This document shows positions 32,922 to 43,800 of a stretch of DNA of 64,000 nt, piece by piece (within the stretch, counting starts at the first letter, position 1; each line of letters opens with the position of its first letter). The position numbers and the translations under genes were made by a program. The stretch is from Pseudopyrenochaeta lycopersici (lineage: Eukaryota > Ascomycota > Dothideomycetes > Pleosporales > Pseudopyrenochaetaceae): positions 310,001-374,000 of the forward strand of contig NHZP01000026.1 in assembly GCA_003313425.1 (NCBI GenBank). Reading direction: 5' to 3'. Under the pieces are notes generated by a model. That model searched no databases, was not told the DNA's origin, and saw only the letters and a program-made list of their open reading frames with translations.

Positions 32922-33425
32922 CTCCATGCCCGATTTAGTATAGATGAGTTCATGCAGACTACTTCCGGTTGAGGTTCGTTCAAAGCTGACAAACTTTAAT
33001 ACGTCCACAAGATAGGAAATCAAATAGATCATGGCTCTATGACATGAATACAATTTGTCTCCTCTTGTGATAGCTGGAATGTATTCCCGAGTTATCACTA
33101 CTTTTTAAAGCGATTGAATAGTTACATCTCTACATGAAATGACCATGCATTTCAGACAATTTTCTGCACAGGTACTGCATCTGCGGTGACTAGCCACAAC
33201 CTACTCCATAATAGCAAACCTACCGTACAATCTCAACCAAATTCCAGGTTTCGAGCTTGAACCTCCGCTCCTCTATTCAGACGGCAAGCCCCTTTGGCTC
33301 TCCAAACGCGATGGTAAACTCCACAGCCCTGTACGAATGAGCCAATATCTTGCCTAGACGAACAATGGCTGAGCTGTTGGAAAGAACCCAGGCACTATCT
33401 ACGCATCCAACACTATAAACACATT
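32922..33425. other. Convergent 3' spacer
   Basis: It lies between the broken CBM18 gene and the 3' end of the large orphan gene. Nothing recognisable is seen. Confidence 0.5.
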
Positions 33426-36400
33426 CTAGTCCAACCACCTCCGGTCCAGATTCTCCAAGAACTTGCTATCGACATTGACAAAGCTTCTCCAGATGTCGAC
33501 CTCCAATCTCCAAGGCTTAGTCTGTATAGCCCAGGTAACGCCCTCGCTAAGTTTCCTCAGATGCGTTTCGTCCTTCCCCATGACGAGGACTAAATCCTTT
33601 GCAACGATAACGTGCGCTCCAAAGATATGCTTGTATGGCTCCAAGCGCAGAGAGAGTTGCTGATGTACAGACCACTCACTGTACGGCATGTCTTTTGGTA
33701 TGAATTTGAATTCCCAGCAGCGGCCTCTGTCGTCGAGGAATGCGCACATGGACCTTTTGTCCAAGCCGAGCATTAGTGGATAAAAGTGTGGAGCAGACCA
33801 GAGTCTAAGCACGGCGAACTTGGCAGATGCATGCTGCTCTTGAAAGTGACTCGCAGTTTTGACGATAAAGTCGCGATCAAAGGGTGTTGGATCTTTCAGA
33901 CTCGATATAATCCTTGATTCAGGGATGCCAATGCGGTAGTCAATGTAGAGATCCAGTGACCGGCCAGGCTCAGCCTTTGCGGTAGCCATCCCGGATGCTT
34001 CCTTGCCATAGGAGCTGCAGATAACGCCTGCTCTGAATACTACTTATGCGTTAGTGTATGAAAGACATTGTGCAGCTACAGTCCAATGAGGTATGTGTGG
34101 ATATATGCAGTCCCTGCAGGTTCCGTTCAACAGTTTTGGCTGCCAATCGAAACGCAAAGACGTACTATAGTTGGAGCCACTCGACCCCTCATATTTGTAG
34201 ACTCATGGAATATGATGCACTTACAGCGTATGATGATGGGTCGGATGGCTTTCCGCCAATCCAAGGGAAAGATGTCATCCACTGAGTTTGCAGCGGTCCT
34301 CTTGTTATCTCTCAACAACTTATCCCAATCGTTCCAGAAATCCTTCGGTATCGTTTTGTTGCTCATGTGTGTTCTTCGATCCGGTACTTGCTTGGCTCTC
34401 TCCGCCTGGTCGAAAAACTTCGAGTCTTTAAAGAGTACGCCGCCCTTCGACGCAAGGAAAGTTTCGCCTTCGAAGAAGAGGGCAATAGTGGCATAGGCTT
34501 GGAAAGCATCATCAACAATTCGGCGCTCTTCTCGGAAGTGACTTGCCATTTGCATCAACTTGCAGAGCTCGAAGGGGCCTGTATCAATTCCTTTCGTCAT
34601 TATGAACTGATCCATCATATCCACCATCAACCTGGTACCAGCGTATCGACTGAGTGCGCCTGGTTCCTGGTCGGCCAAATGGAAGCTCTGTTTGAACACT
34701 GCGATCATGGGAATTAATTGAATTTGCTTTGTTGTAAAGAACGGTGATGTGCGTACCTTTGCTCTTCTGGCGATCAAGATGACGATAGAAATCGGCTTCA
34801 ATACTTGCGTGACTACTATCGTATGCCTTTTGATGACGCAAAGCGACCCTACAAACCTGCATGAGGATCGTAGGCTGGTTTCTGACCGACTCGGGAATTT
34901 GCTGTGCCTTTGCAGGGTCGCGAAGGACAGACAGAAAGTAGTCCGGTTCTCTGATTATAAATTTCTTGAAGCTGTCCGCAAGGATATCAACCGCGTTGTT
35001 CATGTCTTCATTCTCTTCTTTAAGAACCCATTCAGGGCCATCGTCCTCATCAGACGGTTCAGTGCCCCAAGCTGAATCATCATCATCATCCTCAAGTGCT
35101 TCTAGCTCGTCATCATCGTACTCGTGGTCACTAAACCCAAGGTCGTCTTCGTCGGAGCCAAATGAGTCTTCGTCTGTGTCCGGATCAGTAGCAAACTGAC
35201 GAATATTGATCGTTCCAGTCTCGAAAATCTCCATGGCGTTTCGGTCATGTTGGAAAATATTGTTTGTCATGTTGCCGTCAGTTTCCTTAGGGAACAAGAT
35301 TGCGTCTTCCAGACTGTCTGCTTCTGTGTAAGAATAGCTAGCTTCGAAGCCTTTTCCCACTTCAGTTCCATAAGTGGATGACCAATCATAGGTTTTCGAA
35401 CTCTCAGCTAGCACGTCCCATACGCTCTCAACCTTTTCGTCTGGTTTAATGCTGCGAACGCGTTCGGTGCCTGGGTCACGGGTGATAGTCTCAAGGATAT
35501 GGCGCGATGCTAAGAACATGTCCTTCAGCTCGCGGAAACGCAGAGCGCGTGCAAGAACCTGCTGGATTTAATAAAAGCTCACATTGTCAATGGAATGGTA
35601 CTCACCTCTTCAAGCTTCCTCTGCAAAATGAAGTACGATCTTCCAGGCTCAGAGTCCCAGACATACACATCGTAGTATTCCTGGAAACCGAAATGAAACT
35701 TGGCCGCGGACGCCATTTGCTCGAAAAACGCTGGCCCAACTTCACCGATGACATCGAATTCATTGCGAGTAGCCCTGCCCCAGCCGCTCTTCTCGCGAAG
35801 GAGCCAGAGTTCTTCTTTAGGTGGCTGAATGACGATCCGACCGGTTTTGCGATCACGAACTAATGCGCGTAGCTCCTACATACCTCAAAGTCAGCATTGT
35901 TGCCTTTCACAAGTCAGGAAATTGATTAACGTACCCATGTCTCCATGGACAGGTATTGAATGAAGCGGCGGCTGACTGGGTCGTCCCGTTTGATGTGACC
36001 ACAGATGAAGTTGCGCATCTCCATGACCGAATGCGAGCGCCGTGCCATGCCTCGACTTCCAGTTTGGAAATGGTGCGTGACCTTTTCCGCTTTGTCTCCC
36101 TGAAAGTAAGGTATAAACCCAAGCTGTAACAGTTGTTGCCGGGGCATGTCGCCAACAAACCTAGTCCACTTAGGCGCAGGAAAGTAGTGATACAGGCACA
36201 GGATGTTAAGTTCAAAGAACTCGTTCCAGTTGCGGCAAAGCTCGACCGCATCGAAGAGATCAGAATCCTTCGCGATGACTGAAAAGTGAAACCACCCGCT
36301 TCGGTTGAGGGCCTTCTCGCTACGATAATTATACATGTATCGTCCACACACCTTGACTCGGATCCGTTTTTGAGAGTATTCGTTCTCGTTGACAACTTTA

Positions 36401-37817
36401 CCGAAATCTACAATACCGTCCTCTACCGAATCGTAGATGCCACGAGACGCCTTCTTCGACTTCTTCGCCGCTTTTTCGCGCTTGGTGTGGTATTTTTCCG
36501 GCATTCGGTCACCACGCTCAGAGACGAGCCAGAACTTTTTTTTGATTTCATCTTCTCTCGAATGATCAGAAGCATCATCAGCGGGCTCATCTGCCTCCTC
36601 TTCGTCTTCTAAACCGTCTCTCTCACGGATGAAATCGGCACAGGCATCACGAACATCTTGAAGACCAGGTCGTTCCAGCTTCAAGCACAGGTCTCGCAGG
36701 TGCTCTCGAGTTACGCCATCCTTCCCCAGAAACTCCTCGATACTATTGGCTTCGAGAGCAACCGGCAAGAGGGTAGTTTGAGATAAAAGCAGTCGACAAA
36801 AGAGAAAATTCTTGATTTCAGCAACTTCTCCCAGAAGCTGCTCGATCTCATCGTCGGGGAGTACAGGTGTTAAAGCCTCAATGCCCTGTGGACCCTCACC
36901 TTGCACATACCAACCACTAGGACGCTCGAATTTGACCGGCTTACGGAGTCTCTCCCTCATTTCTGCCTTTGTCTCCATTTCGATTACGTTCGCACCCCGG
37001 CCATCCGGGGTCTGCGACGTAGGATTAGACATCTTCTTTTCTTCAGCATTGGCCTTTTTGGCTCTCTTCTTAGCACTTTTCGAAAGGGCTTTCCCGGACG
37101 ATCGAATATTAGATGTGTCGTCAGTTGGGATGGCATTCGGCACAGCAGCATCTGCATCTACGGAATGTTGTTCTTCGAGCATGAGAAAGAACCTGATGAG
37201 ATCGACATAGTTGTCCCTCTCATAGCCATACACATCTTGGATTGGATCCCACTCGTCTTGCTCCTTGTCGGACATCTCTGAGAGACGCTGCGTGTACAAT
37301 TCTTCGAGGTACTGCTCTTGCAACTTCTTGTCCTCCCTGGACCTGATTTCACGTTGGTGGCGGTCAATTTCTTTCTGATGTCGCTTAAAGAGCAAAGATT
37401 CGAGTTTGATCTTTCTACTCTCATTCTCTCCTTCCTTTTCTTCTTTTTCTTGACATTGCTTTACCCAATCGAACCATTGCTTCTGCTCATACATGACGGC
37501 AGCAGCCCGTTTGCCGAGCCTTTCGAGAGCTTTGACGATAACATGTCTTTGGTTCTGCAGTTGGTCAAGATACCTCTCATGGCCATAATCGTTGTCAATA
37601 GCAAAGAAATGACTATGATGTAATCTGCGGGCCCGTATCACGCGATCCAAGAGATTGTACTTGCGAAACAAATAATCGTGCACCTCCCTGAGAGCCGCTT
37701 CTTCATTCAAATCGGCAAAGTCTTGAACACTTATAGATGTCTTATTAGATGCAAGGTATGGCGGTGATGCGAGAACGTCGAGTTCCGCGTTCCGCTTCTT
37801 GTAACCTCGATACAACG
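33426..37817 (-). CDS. Very large fungal protein of unknown function (about 1350 residues; 5' exon unresolved)
   Basis: I join 35935-37817, 35606-35875, 34757-35561, 34225-34698 and 33426-34042; all four joins keep the frame. The N-terminal half is helical and charged (EKEEKEGENESRKIK, RHQKEIDRHQREIRS) with a Lys-rich stretch near KALSKSAKKRAKKANAEEKK. A conserved-looking globular part follows (RVKVCGRYMYNYRSEKALN, GWFHFSVIAKDSDLFDA). A very acidic region around residues 850-900 precedes a folded C-terminal part. The exon at 37817 begins mid-codon, so a start exon lies upstream; the ATG at 37919 is a candidate but its donor does not give the right phase cleanly. The acceptor at 35559-35564 is a CAGCAG tandem that could add or drop one glutamine. 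I recognise no named domain. Confidence 0.72.
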
Positions 37818-37819
37818 CT

Positions 37820-38682
37820 GCCAAAATTTAGCGCACGTTGGGCACCCTTCCCATGCGAACGCTTCTGGGACACTACTGACCTTGACATTGTCGCGAATGG
37901 AAAGCGCAAAGCCTGCCATCAAGAGATGTGGCCTCTTTATCGCAAGCGGTTTGACCGCTAAGATCTGATAATAGCCGCGCACGGCATATTGCGGCCATGA
38001 CGTATGCTGTGATGGGGTATGGGCAATTATTTCATGTCAAACAAGGTGCAAATCGCTCAGAAGAAAGATCCAAGGTAGGAAGAGCAAAGTGCCATAAACT
38101 TGTTCGGGGGTTGATTTCCGACAGCCTCGACGGACACGTTGGAGAGTGGGGGAGGGTTTCAGCAGAAGGCGGGATCGCAAGGTCTCCCCACTTCAAGATT
38201 GGTGCGCTAAAGACAGGCGGCGTTAAAGCGGCCCAAGAAAACGCGAAAGCAGGTGATTTGTGGTCCACACTTGTAGGCGCAACACATAATGAGGACGAAA
38301 GATTGTGAGCAATTGCGAGGATTTTAATGCTCGCGTATCTACTATTTGGCTAGTCTACAGCTATCTTCTTCTTAAAAATCATCATGCAAGGCGCCCAATA
38401 CATAAATGCGCCATTCTGAAATGGCTTCGCGAAATGATATGACGTCAGTCTTTGACTGTGTGAACGACTGTCTAGTTATGGGTTCATAGGCGAGATCTGA
38501 GACTGCCGGAGCCACCGGAATCTTCGACAGTTTCATGCGGATTCGCGTGCATCACGGCCGGCACGCGTTGCATTAGTCCTTGTGCCTGGGGACGGGTTGG
38601 CATAACCCTGCGCCTGTATAGAGCCCTACGAGCCGAATAAACAGCCTTAAAGGATAGAGGAATGAGAGATCCAGTATTTGTC
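37820..38682. other. Spacer upstream of the large orphan gene
   Basis: The left part probably holds the missing first exon and promoter of the large gene. The rest lies downstream of CWC24, whose stop is at 38683. The plus-strand frame at 37997-38308 has no recognisable content. Confidence 0.45.
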
Positions 38683-39612
38683 TCAATCACCACCTTCCTC
38701 TGCTTCCTTCTCTGCCGCTTCTGCCTCCGCTTTCTTCTTATCCTCCCACTTTTGCTTCTTGTCCAGTAGCTTCTGTAAATTTTTTGCACCGTTGAAGACG
38801 CCATAAGTCTTCGCATTACAAGCGGCACATGTGGGGTCCTTTCGATATCGCTTCAGCGCACAGGCCTCGCAGAAGTAGTGGTTGCATTTGGTGATGATTG
38901 GACTCTTGTAAGGCTTTTTGCAAATTAGGCACGCGAAAGGTATTTTCTCCAACATTGCGAAGTCGATGCCATCCTCGTCTTTCTCCAGCGCTTCTTTATT
39001 TGCTGATGCAACAATAGTGCCCCCAGGCTTCTTGCCTTTTGTTGACATTTCCCACTCTTTATCTAGTTTCCAACCTGCAGCATAGTCCTCGCGAGCGTGT
39101 AGGAACTTGCAGTTGTCGCCAAAACCGCAGAATCCAGTCTGCTTGTAATCTTTGCATACGTCCGGGGTGTAGTCTGTGACTGTGATTGTTCGAATGTTCG
39201 TTGAAGACTTTTGTGGCCCAACCTGTCGTGTCGGCGCGTCCGGCTTCTTGTCGATGAGCGTTTGCGGTTTCGAGCGCGTGCTGCCGAGAAGATTCTTGGA
39301 GCTGAGGGCGTCATCTGCAGTTTCGTCGTACCAGTTTGATTGCTTGGTCGCGTCGTTGCTTGCTTCGATCACTGCAGAGCGGTTGGCTTCGTATTTCGTT
39401 GTGCCCTCAAAAGCAGTGGGGGCCTTCTGATCTGCTGTTGATGCCTTTAAAGCATTGCTATTGGTCTTTCGCCGCTTCACTACGCGACCGTCTTCACCCT
39501 CAGCTTCTGAACCGGACGAGGCATCTGAATCTGACGGCGGTGGTGGCGCGGCAACCTTCCGAGGTGCAGCTTTGGCACCTCGCTTCTTGAATTTGACAAC
39601 GGGAGCTTCCAT
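38683..39612 (-). CDS. cwc24: Pre-mRNA-splicing factor CWC24 (RNF113 family)
   Basis: CWC24 binds the 5' splice site region in the Bact spliceosome and guards it before the first catalytic step; metazoan RNF113A is also a ubiquitin ligase. The single exon gives 309 residues. The first in-frame ATG of the conserved part (MEAPVVKFKKRG) was chosen; an ATG 54 nt upstream adds an unconserved stretch. The N-terminus is disordered and basic (VVKRRKTN). A CCCH zinc finger (CKDYKQTGFCGFGDNC...H) is preceded by the family segment VTDYTPDV. A C3HC4 RING finger follows: CLICKKPYKSPIITKCNHYF, then CEACAL and CAAC. The C-terminal helix is Lys/Glu-rich. Human RNF113A is 343 residues and yeast Cwc24 259, so the length fits. 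Confidence 0.95.
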   Translation of the reverse strand: MEAPVVKFKKRGAKAAPRKVAAPPPPSDSDASSGSEAEGEDGRVVKRRKTNSNALKASTADQKAPTAFEGTTKYEANRSAVIEASNDATKQSNWYDETADDALSSKNLLGSTRSKPQTLIDKKPDAPTRQVGPQKSSTNIRTITVTDYTPDVCKDYKQTGFCGFGDNCKFLHAREDYAAGWKLDKEWEMSTKGKKPGGTIVASANKEALEKDEDGIDFAMLEKIPFACLICKKPYKSPIITKCNHYFCEACALKRYRKDPTCAACNAKTYGVFNGAKNLQKLLDKKQKWEDKKKAEAEAAEKEAEEGGD

Positions 39613-40843
39613 AGTGTATGTGATGTTAGAGAGTGTTTTGGTGTTATGTAGCCATAGCCAAGTCAACGGCGTCGAACAGAAAGTTCGAGTGCTGCTGTGG
39701 CTGAGAAATCAACTTTGGAAGCGTACACGTGACAGAAACTGGGGGAAGTGGCGCAGATCATCACGTCTTCAACGGTTCCCAGCTGATCTTTTTTCGCCTG
39801 AACGTGGCAAAATTTCAGAGGTGTAGGAATCAGTGGTATAGATATAGAGCAGATTTGAATACTGTTTCTGAACTGAGTGAGCTAGATTCGGCGTGGATCC
39901 ATCAAGTCTATACCTCACTGGCTCGTTATGATGGAACCCTATATGCTCGATCTACAACACCAAGAAGAACATTTTCAGCCCAGCCATTGGCGACAAGATT
40001 TTGAAGAGTCACCTCCAATATAGCACGCAAGAGTGTCTGGGGTAACATGCCTTTGCCCCTTTTCGCGAGCCAAGAGTATCCTTGTCGTTGGTTGTTATTG
40101 CCCGTCGCGCGTGTGTGGGGTGTTGCACGTCGTGGTCCTCCTGCAGGTCATAATCCAATCGCGTATCAAACAGCGCTCCTCGGTCTGGCGAGAGAAGAGG
40201 GGCACGCTGCACCATGGCGCCGACGACGTCGTCCGTGGTGAGACGCACATGAAAGGCGCCCGCGAGCCAATTGAGGAGCCTCTTGCATCTTTTGTTGATG
40301 TTTGGCTCCCGCGCTGCCTTGGAAAGCAGAAGCGTGAGCACGGACGGTTCATTTCGTTCTTCTGCGCAACATCATCCGCTCCGCTGTCACTCCTCCTCTG
40401 TCGCCAGTCTCGCCCGTTCGGCGTTCCTTTCTTTCTTTCTCTGCCCTCTGTAGGCGCTGCTTGGCGATGCACATCCGGCTCCCTGCCCTTGTGTAATAGA
40501 AACGCGTTCAAGTGCCAGCAGCCGCCGCCCTCTCAACACTCCGCTCCTGCGCGTCGCTCTCAGCCAAGCCCTCTCCATTTTCCTTCGATTCTGTGCACAT
40601 TCCAGCATCACACGGACCGAGTGAAACGTGCGATTGCCTTTGTGCTTTATATCATCCCCGAAAATAGCGTCGCCAGCCCTTGCTGACGATTGCGTACGGG
40701 ATTCCCTGCTCGGCCCATCATCTCTTCTTCAACTTTCACACACTGTCACCGAGTGTTCACTACGCATACCTACACGCCAATCGAAGCAAGAAGGGTCAAC
40801 GCAAGAAATGGAAAACTAGGCGACCGGACCTCCAGCACTACCG
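39613..40843. promoter_or_regulatory. Divergent upstream region of CWC24 and the ApsA-like gene
   Basis: This 1.2-kb region includes a pyrimidine-rich stretch (about 40380-40600) typical of the core promoter and leader of highly expressed fungal genes. The open frames across it are overlapping and lack motifs. A minimal uORF lies near the right end. Confidence 0.5.
40808..40819 (+). promoter_or_regulatory. Three-codon uORF before the ApsA-like start
   Basis: ATGGAAAACTAG encodes Met-Glu-Asn-stop and ends 24 nt before the main ATG at 40844. Its upstream context (AAGAA before ATG) is favourable. If the transcript starts upstream, this would be expected to lower or tune translation of the main frame. 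Confidence 0.5.
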
Positions 40844-43800
40844 ATGGCAACAGCAAACCCCCCGCCAGGCGCACTGGCCGTGGAGCATCACAATGGCTCT
40901 GATCCCTTCCTCACAAGTTCGCAGGATACCCAGAGGCAGCGGTACTCCGCCTTTGATAACTCGCAGTTCTCTTTGTACTTAAACGGGTCTCCGATGCAGG
41001 CCAAACGGGCTCTACAGGCACATTTGGCCGAGACAACACGCAGGCTGCAAGAAACATCGCAACTCGGCAACGCCCTTGTCCAGCAGCGGAAAGAGATCGA
41101 AGAGAAGATGAAGGAAGTGGAACAGCAGCAGCATGCAAACGACATGGGACCAGAGTTGCGCCAAAGGCTGGTCGAGCTCGAGAAGGAATTCAATGAGGTT
41201 GGAAGAGAGACGGCTCGCGCTTTCCTTCCCAAGTCTCGAGTATCGAGCGGGGAGACCGGTACCACAGCTGGCGCTTTAATCTATTCCAGCGAAGCCCAAC
41301 ACTCGCCGACAAAAGTCAGCGTTCCTTCCCGAAAACAGCGTAACCAACAACCGACTCAGATCAACGATATTGCTCTGGCCACCGAGATCTCTACATCGCT
41401 ACTGTCCCAGCTCAAGGAGCTACAGGCTGTGTTGCGAGAAAAGGATGAGGCACTCAAGGCTGCGGATCTAGACAGGTCGCAGCTGGAGATTGAGGTTGAG
41501 GGCTTATCACAACGGCTACGAACTCTGGATGAGAGCGAGTCCCGGCTTAAGGATGTCAACTGGAACCTGGAAACCCAGGTTCGGGACTCGGAAGCGCTAT
41601 CAAAGTCTGCAGCGGATAAGGAACATCGCCTGAACCAAGTATTGAACCTTGCTCGCGCCGAAAAGTCATCTCTAGAGCGAGAGTTCGAGGAGTTGAAGCA
41701 ACAGTACGCAAAACTCAATGACGACCACATCAACAAGACTAAGCAGCATGAGACCGAACTGTCTGGGCTGCGACGCAATGTAGCTATGGGAGAAACTGAG
41801 AAGGGTGCAATGCTGCGTAAAATGGAGGAGCTTACTACTCAAAATCAAGAGCTGGCGAAGGCTGTCGCTTATAGGTTAAGGACCGAGGATCTTGACGCAG
41901 CGGCCGATACCTCTCCAGATGACGGGGTCGAAGAGGGTGACGCTCAAACCCCCGAACACTCCCCACCGCCATCTCCAAGCAAAGCAACGCCACGCCACGG
42001 TATGCTTGAATCAGAGACCTTGAAACACTCCCTTCAGCACGCCCATCGCATGATCCAACAGCTCAAGAACAACATTCATCGCGAGAAGACGGAGAAGATT
42101 GAGTTGAAGCGTATGCTCCAAGATGCTCGTGACGAGATTGATACTACTCGCTCTCTCAACGGGCCAGGCAGCGCAAGCAAGAGGAGAAAAAGCGAAAAGG
42201 ACGTCTTCAAAAAGCCTGCCCGGCCGGATCGTTTAGGAGCCCTTCGATCCGGAACGCAAGAGATTATGGTAGATGAGGAGGAGGATTGGGAAGAACAAGA
42301 GGGCGTCCCCAACACTCCAAGTCGTCAACCTCGACCAACCCATGCCGTCCCTGGGGCATTCTCAAGTGGATTCAGTTCCGCTGCTGAGACCAGCGCCAAT
42401 GAGGGATTCGAGACCGCCAATGAAACCTCAGATGCTGCTTTCGAGACTGCAAACGAACGCGACGGCATGACAACGGAGTCGGATGCGTTCCAAACTGGAG
42501 CTGAGACCCTTGATGGAGATAGTAGCGACCAGCTCACTGAGACTGAGGCCGGGCCGTCCAGATCTACCATACGTCACAGTCGATCTTTGATGAGTAAAGG
42601 TAGCCATCGCGATCTTTATGAAAGCACAGCATCTGCCTCAGGTGATGAGTATGATGATATGGAGCTTAAAACACCCTTTAACAATCAGCATTCTCGCTTC
42701 AGGCTGAAAGCTAGACAAAACAGCTCCAGAAGGTCAACCCCAAGAGGGGGCTTGGACTTTTTTGCCAGTACGCCCCCTATCTCGAAGGATTCCCCGGCCA
42801 GTTTTGTGAGCAGCAGCAATGGGAACACTCCTGCCCAGGGAAAGAGTTTATTCGCTGAATTGAACGATTTGAGTGGAGACGATGATGATGGCAGCTTCGC
42901 TGAAGATACACCTAGTCGATCCAGTGTGCTGCTGTCCCCTGATGCATCGCTAGAGGCCATGCGGAAATCTATACTTGAAAGGTCGCCTCTTTCCGTAAGC
43001 ATGCCAAAACCCACAATGGTGGATTCAAGTACGATGACAGAGCGTGAGATCCCCGAGCCAGTGAGCATGTCATCAGTCTGGACTCAACACACTCAACCAC
43101 AACCTGTTCGTCCATCAGCGTTGCACATGTCATCGCTTCATATGCAAGATACAAGCCCACAAGCTCCACCGCAGCAGGATCTTCGAATCTCCTCGCTTTT
43201 CTCACAAGATACCATGCCCAGGTTAGCTCCAGCCCCTATGCTTCACTTCTCGAGCGTGTCTGGCCAAGTCACCACTCCTCATTCTCCAACTGCACCCTCA
43301 CTGGCCATATCGTCCTTGTCAGCGCAGGATACAACACCGCATGTTCCTACTGTGCCTTTATCCGGGTTTTCGTCATTGTCCGCCCAGCACACTGCACCTC
43401 AAGCCGTACCTGCTATTCCGCTGGACATGTCTTCTGTAACTGCTCACGATACAGAGCCTCGGGCTGTACCTACTATTCCGCTGAACATGTCTTCGGTGAC
43501 TGCTCATAACACAGAGCCTCGAGCTGTACCTACTGTCCCGCTGAACATATCTTCCGTCAGTGCCCATACCACAGAGCCTCGGGCTGTGGCTCCTCCCTCA
43601 CTTGCTTTGTCGACACATTCGTCTCATAGCACAGAACCTGTTGCTCCGGTAGCAGAGAAGATTGTACCTCCTTCGCTGGATGTCTCTGCGATTGCGCATC
43701 AGGCTACGGAACCAAAGGAGGGACTTGCAGTAAAGTCATTAGCCCCCGCAGCATTACTTGCACCTGCCATCTCTACACAAAAATCCGAGTCTGGCGTGCA

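Noticed and set aside
40033..40686. 217-residue plus-strand frame upstream of the ApsA-like gene
   Set aside because: Low-complexity and pyrimidine-rich; fits promoter and leader DNA better than coding sequence.
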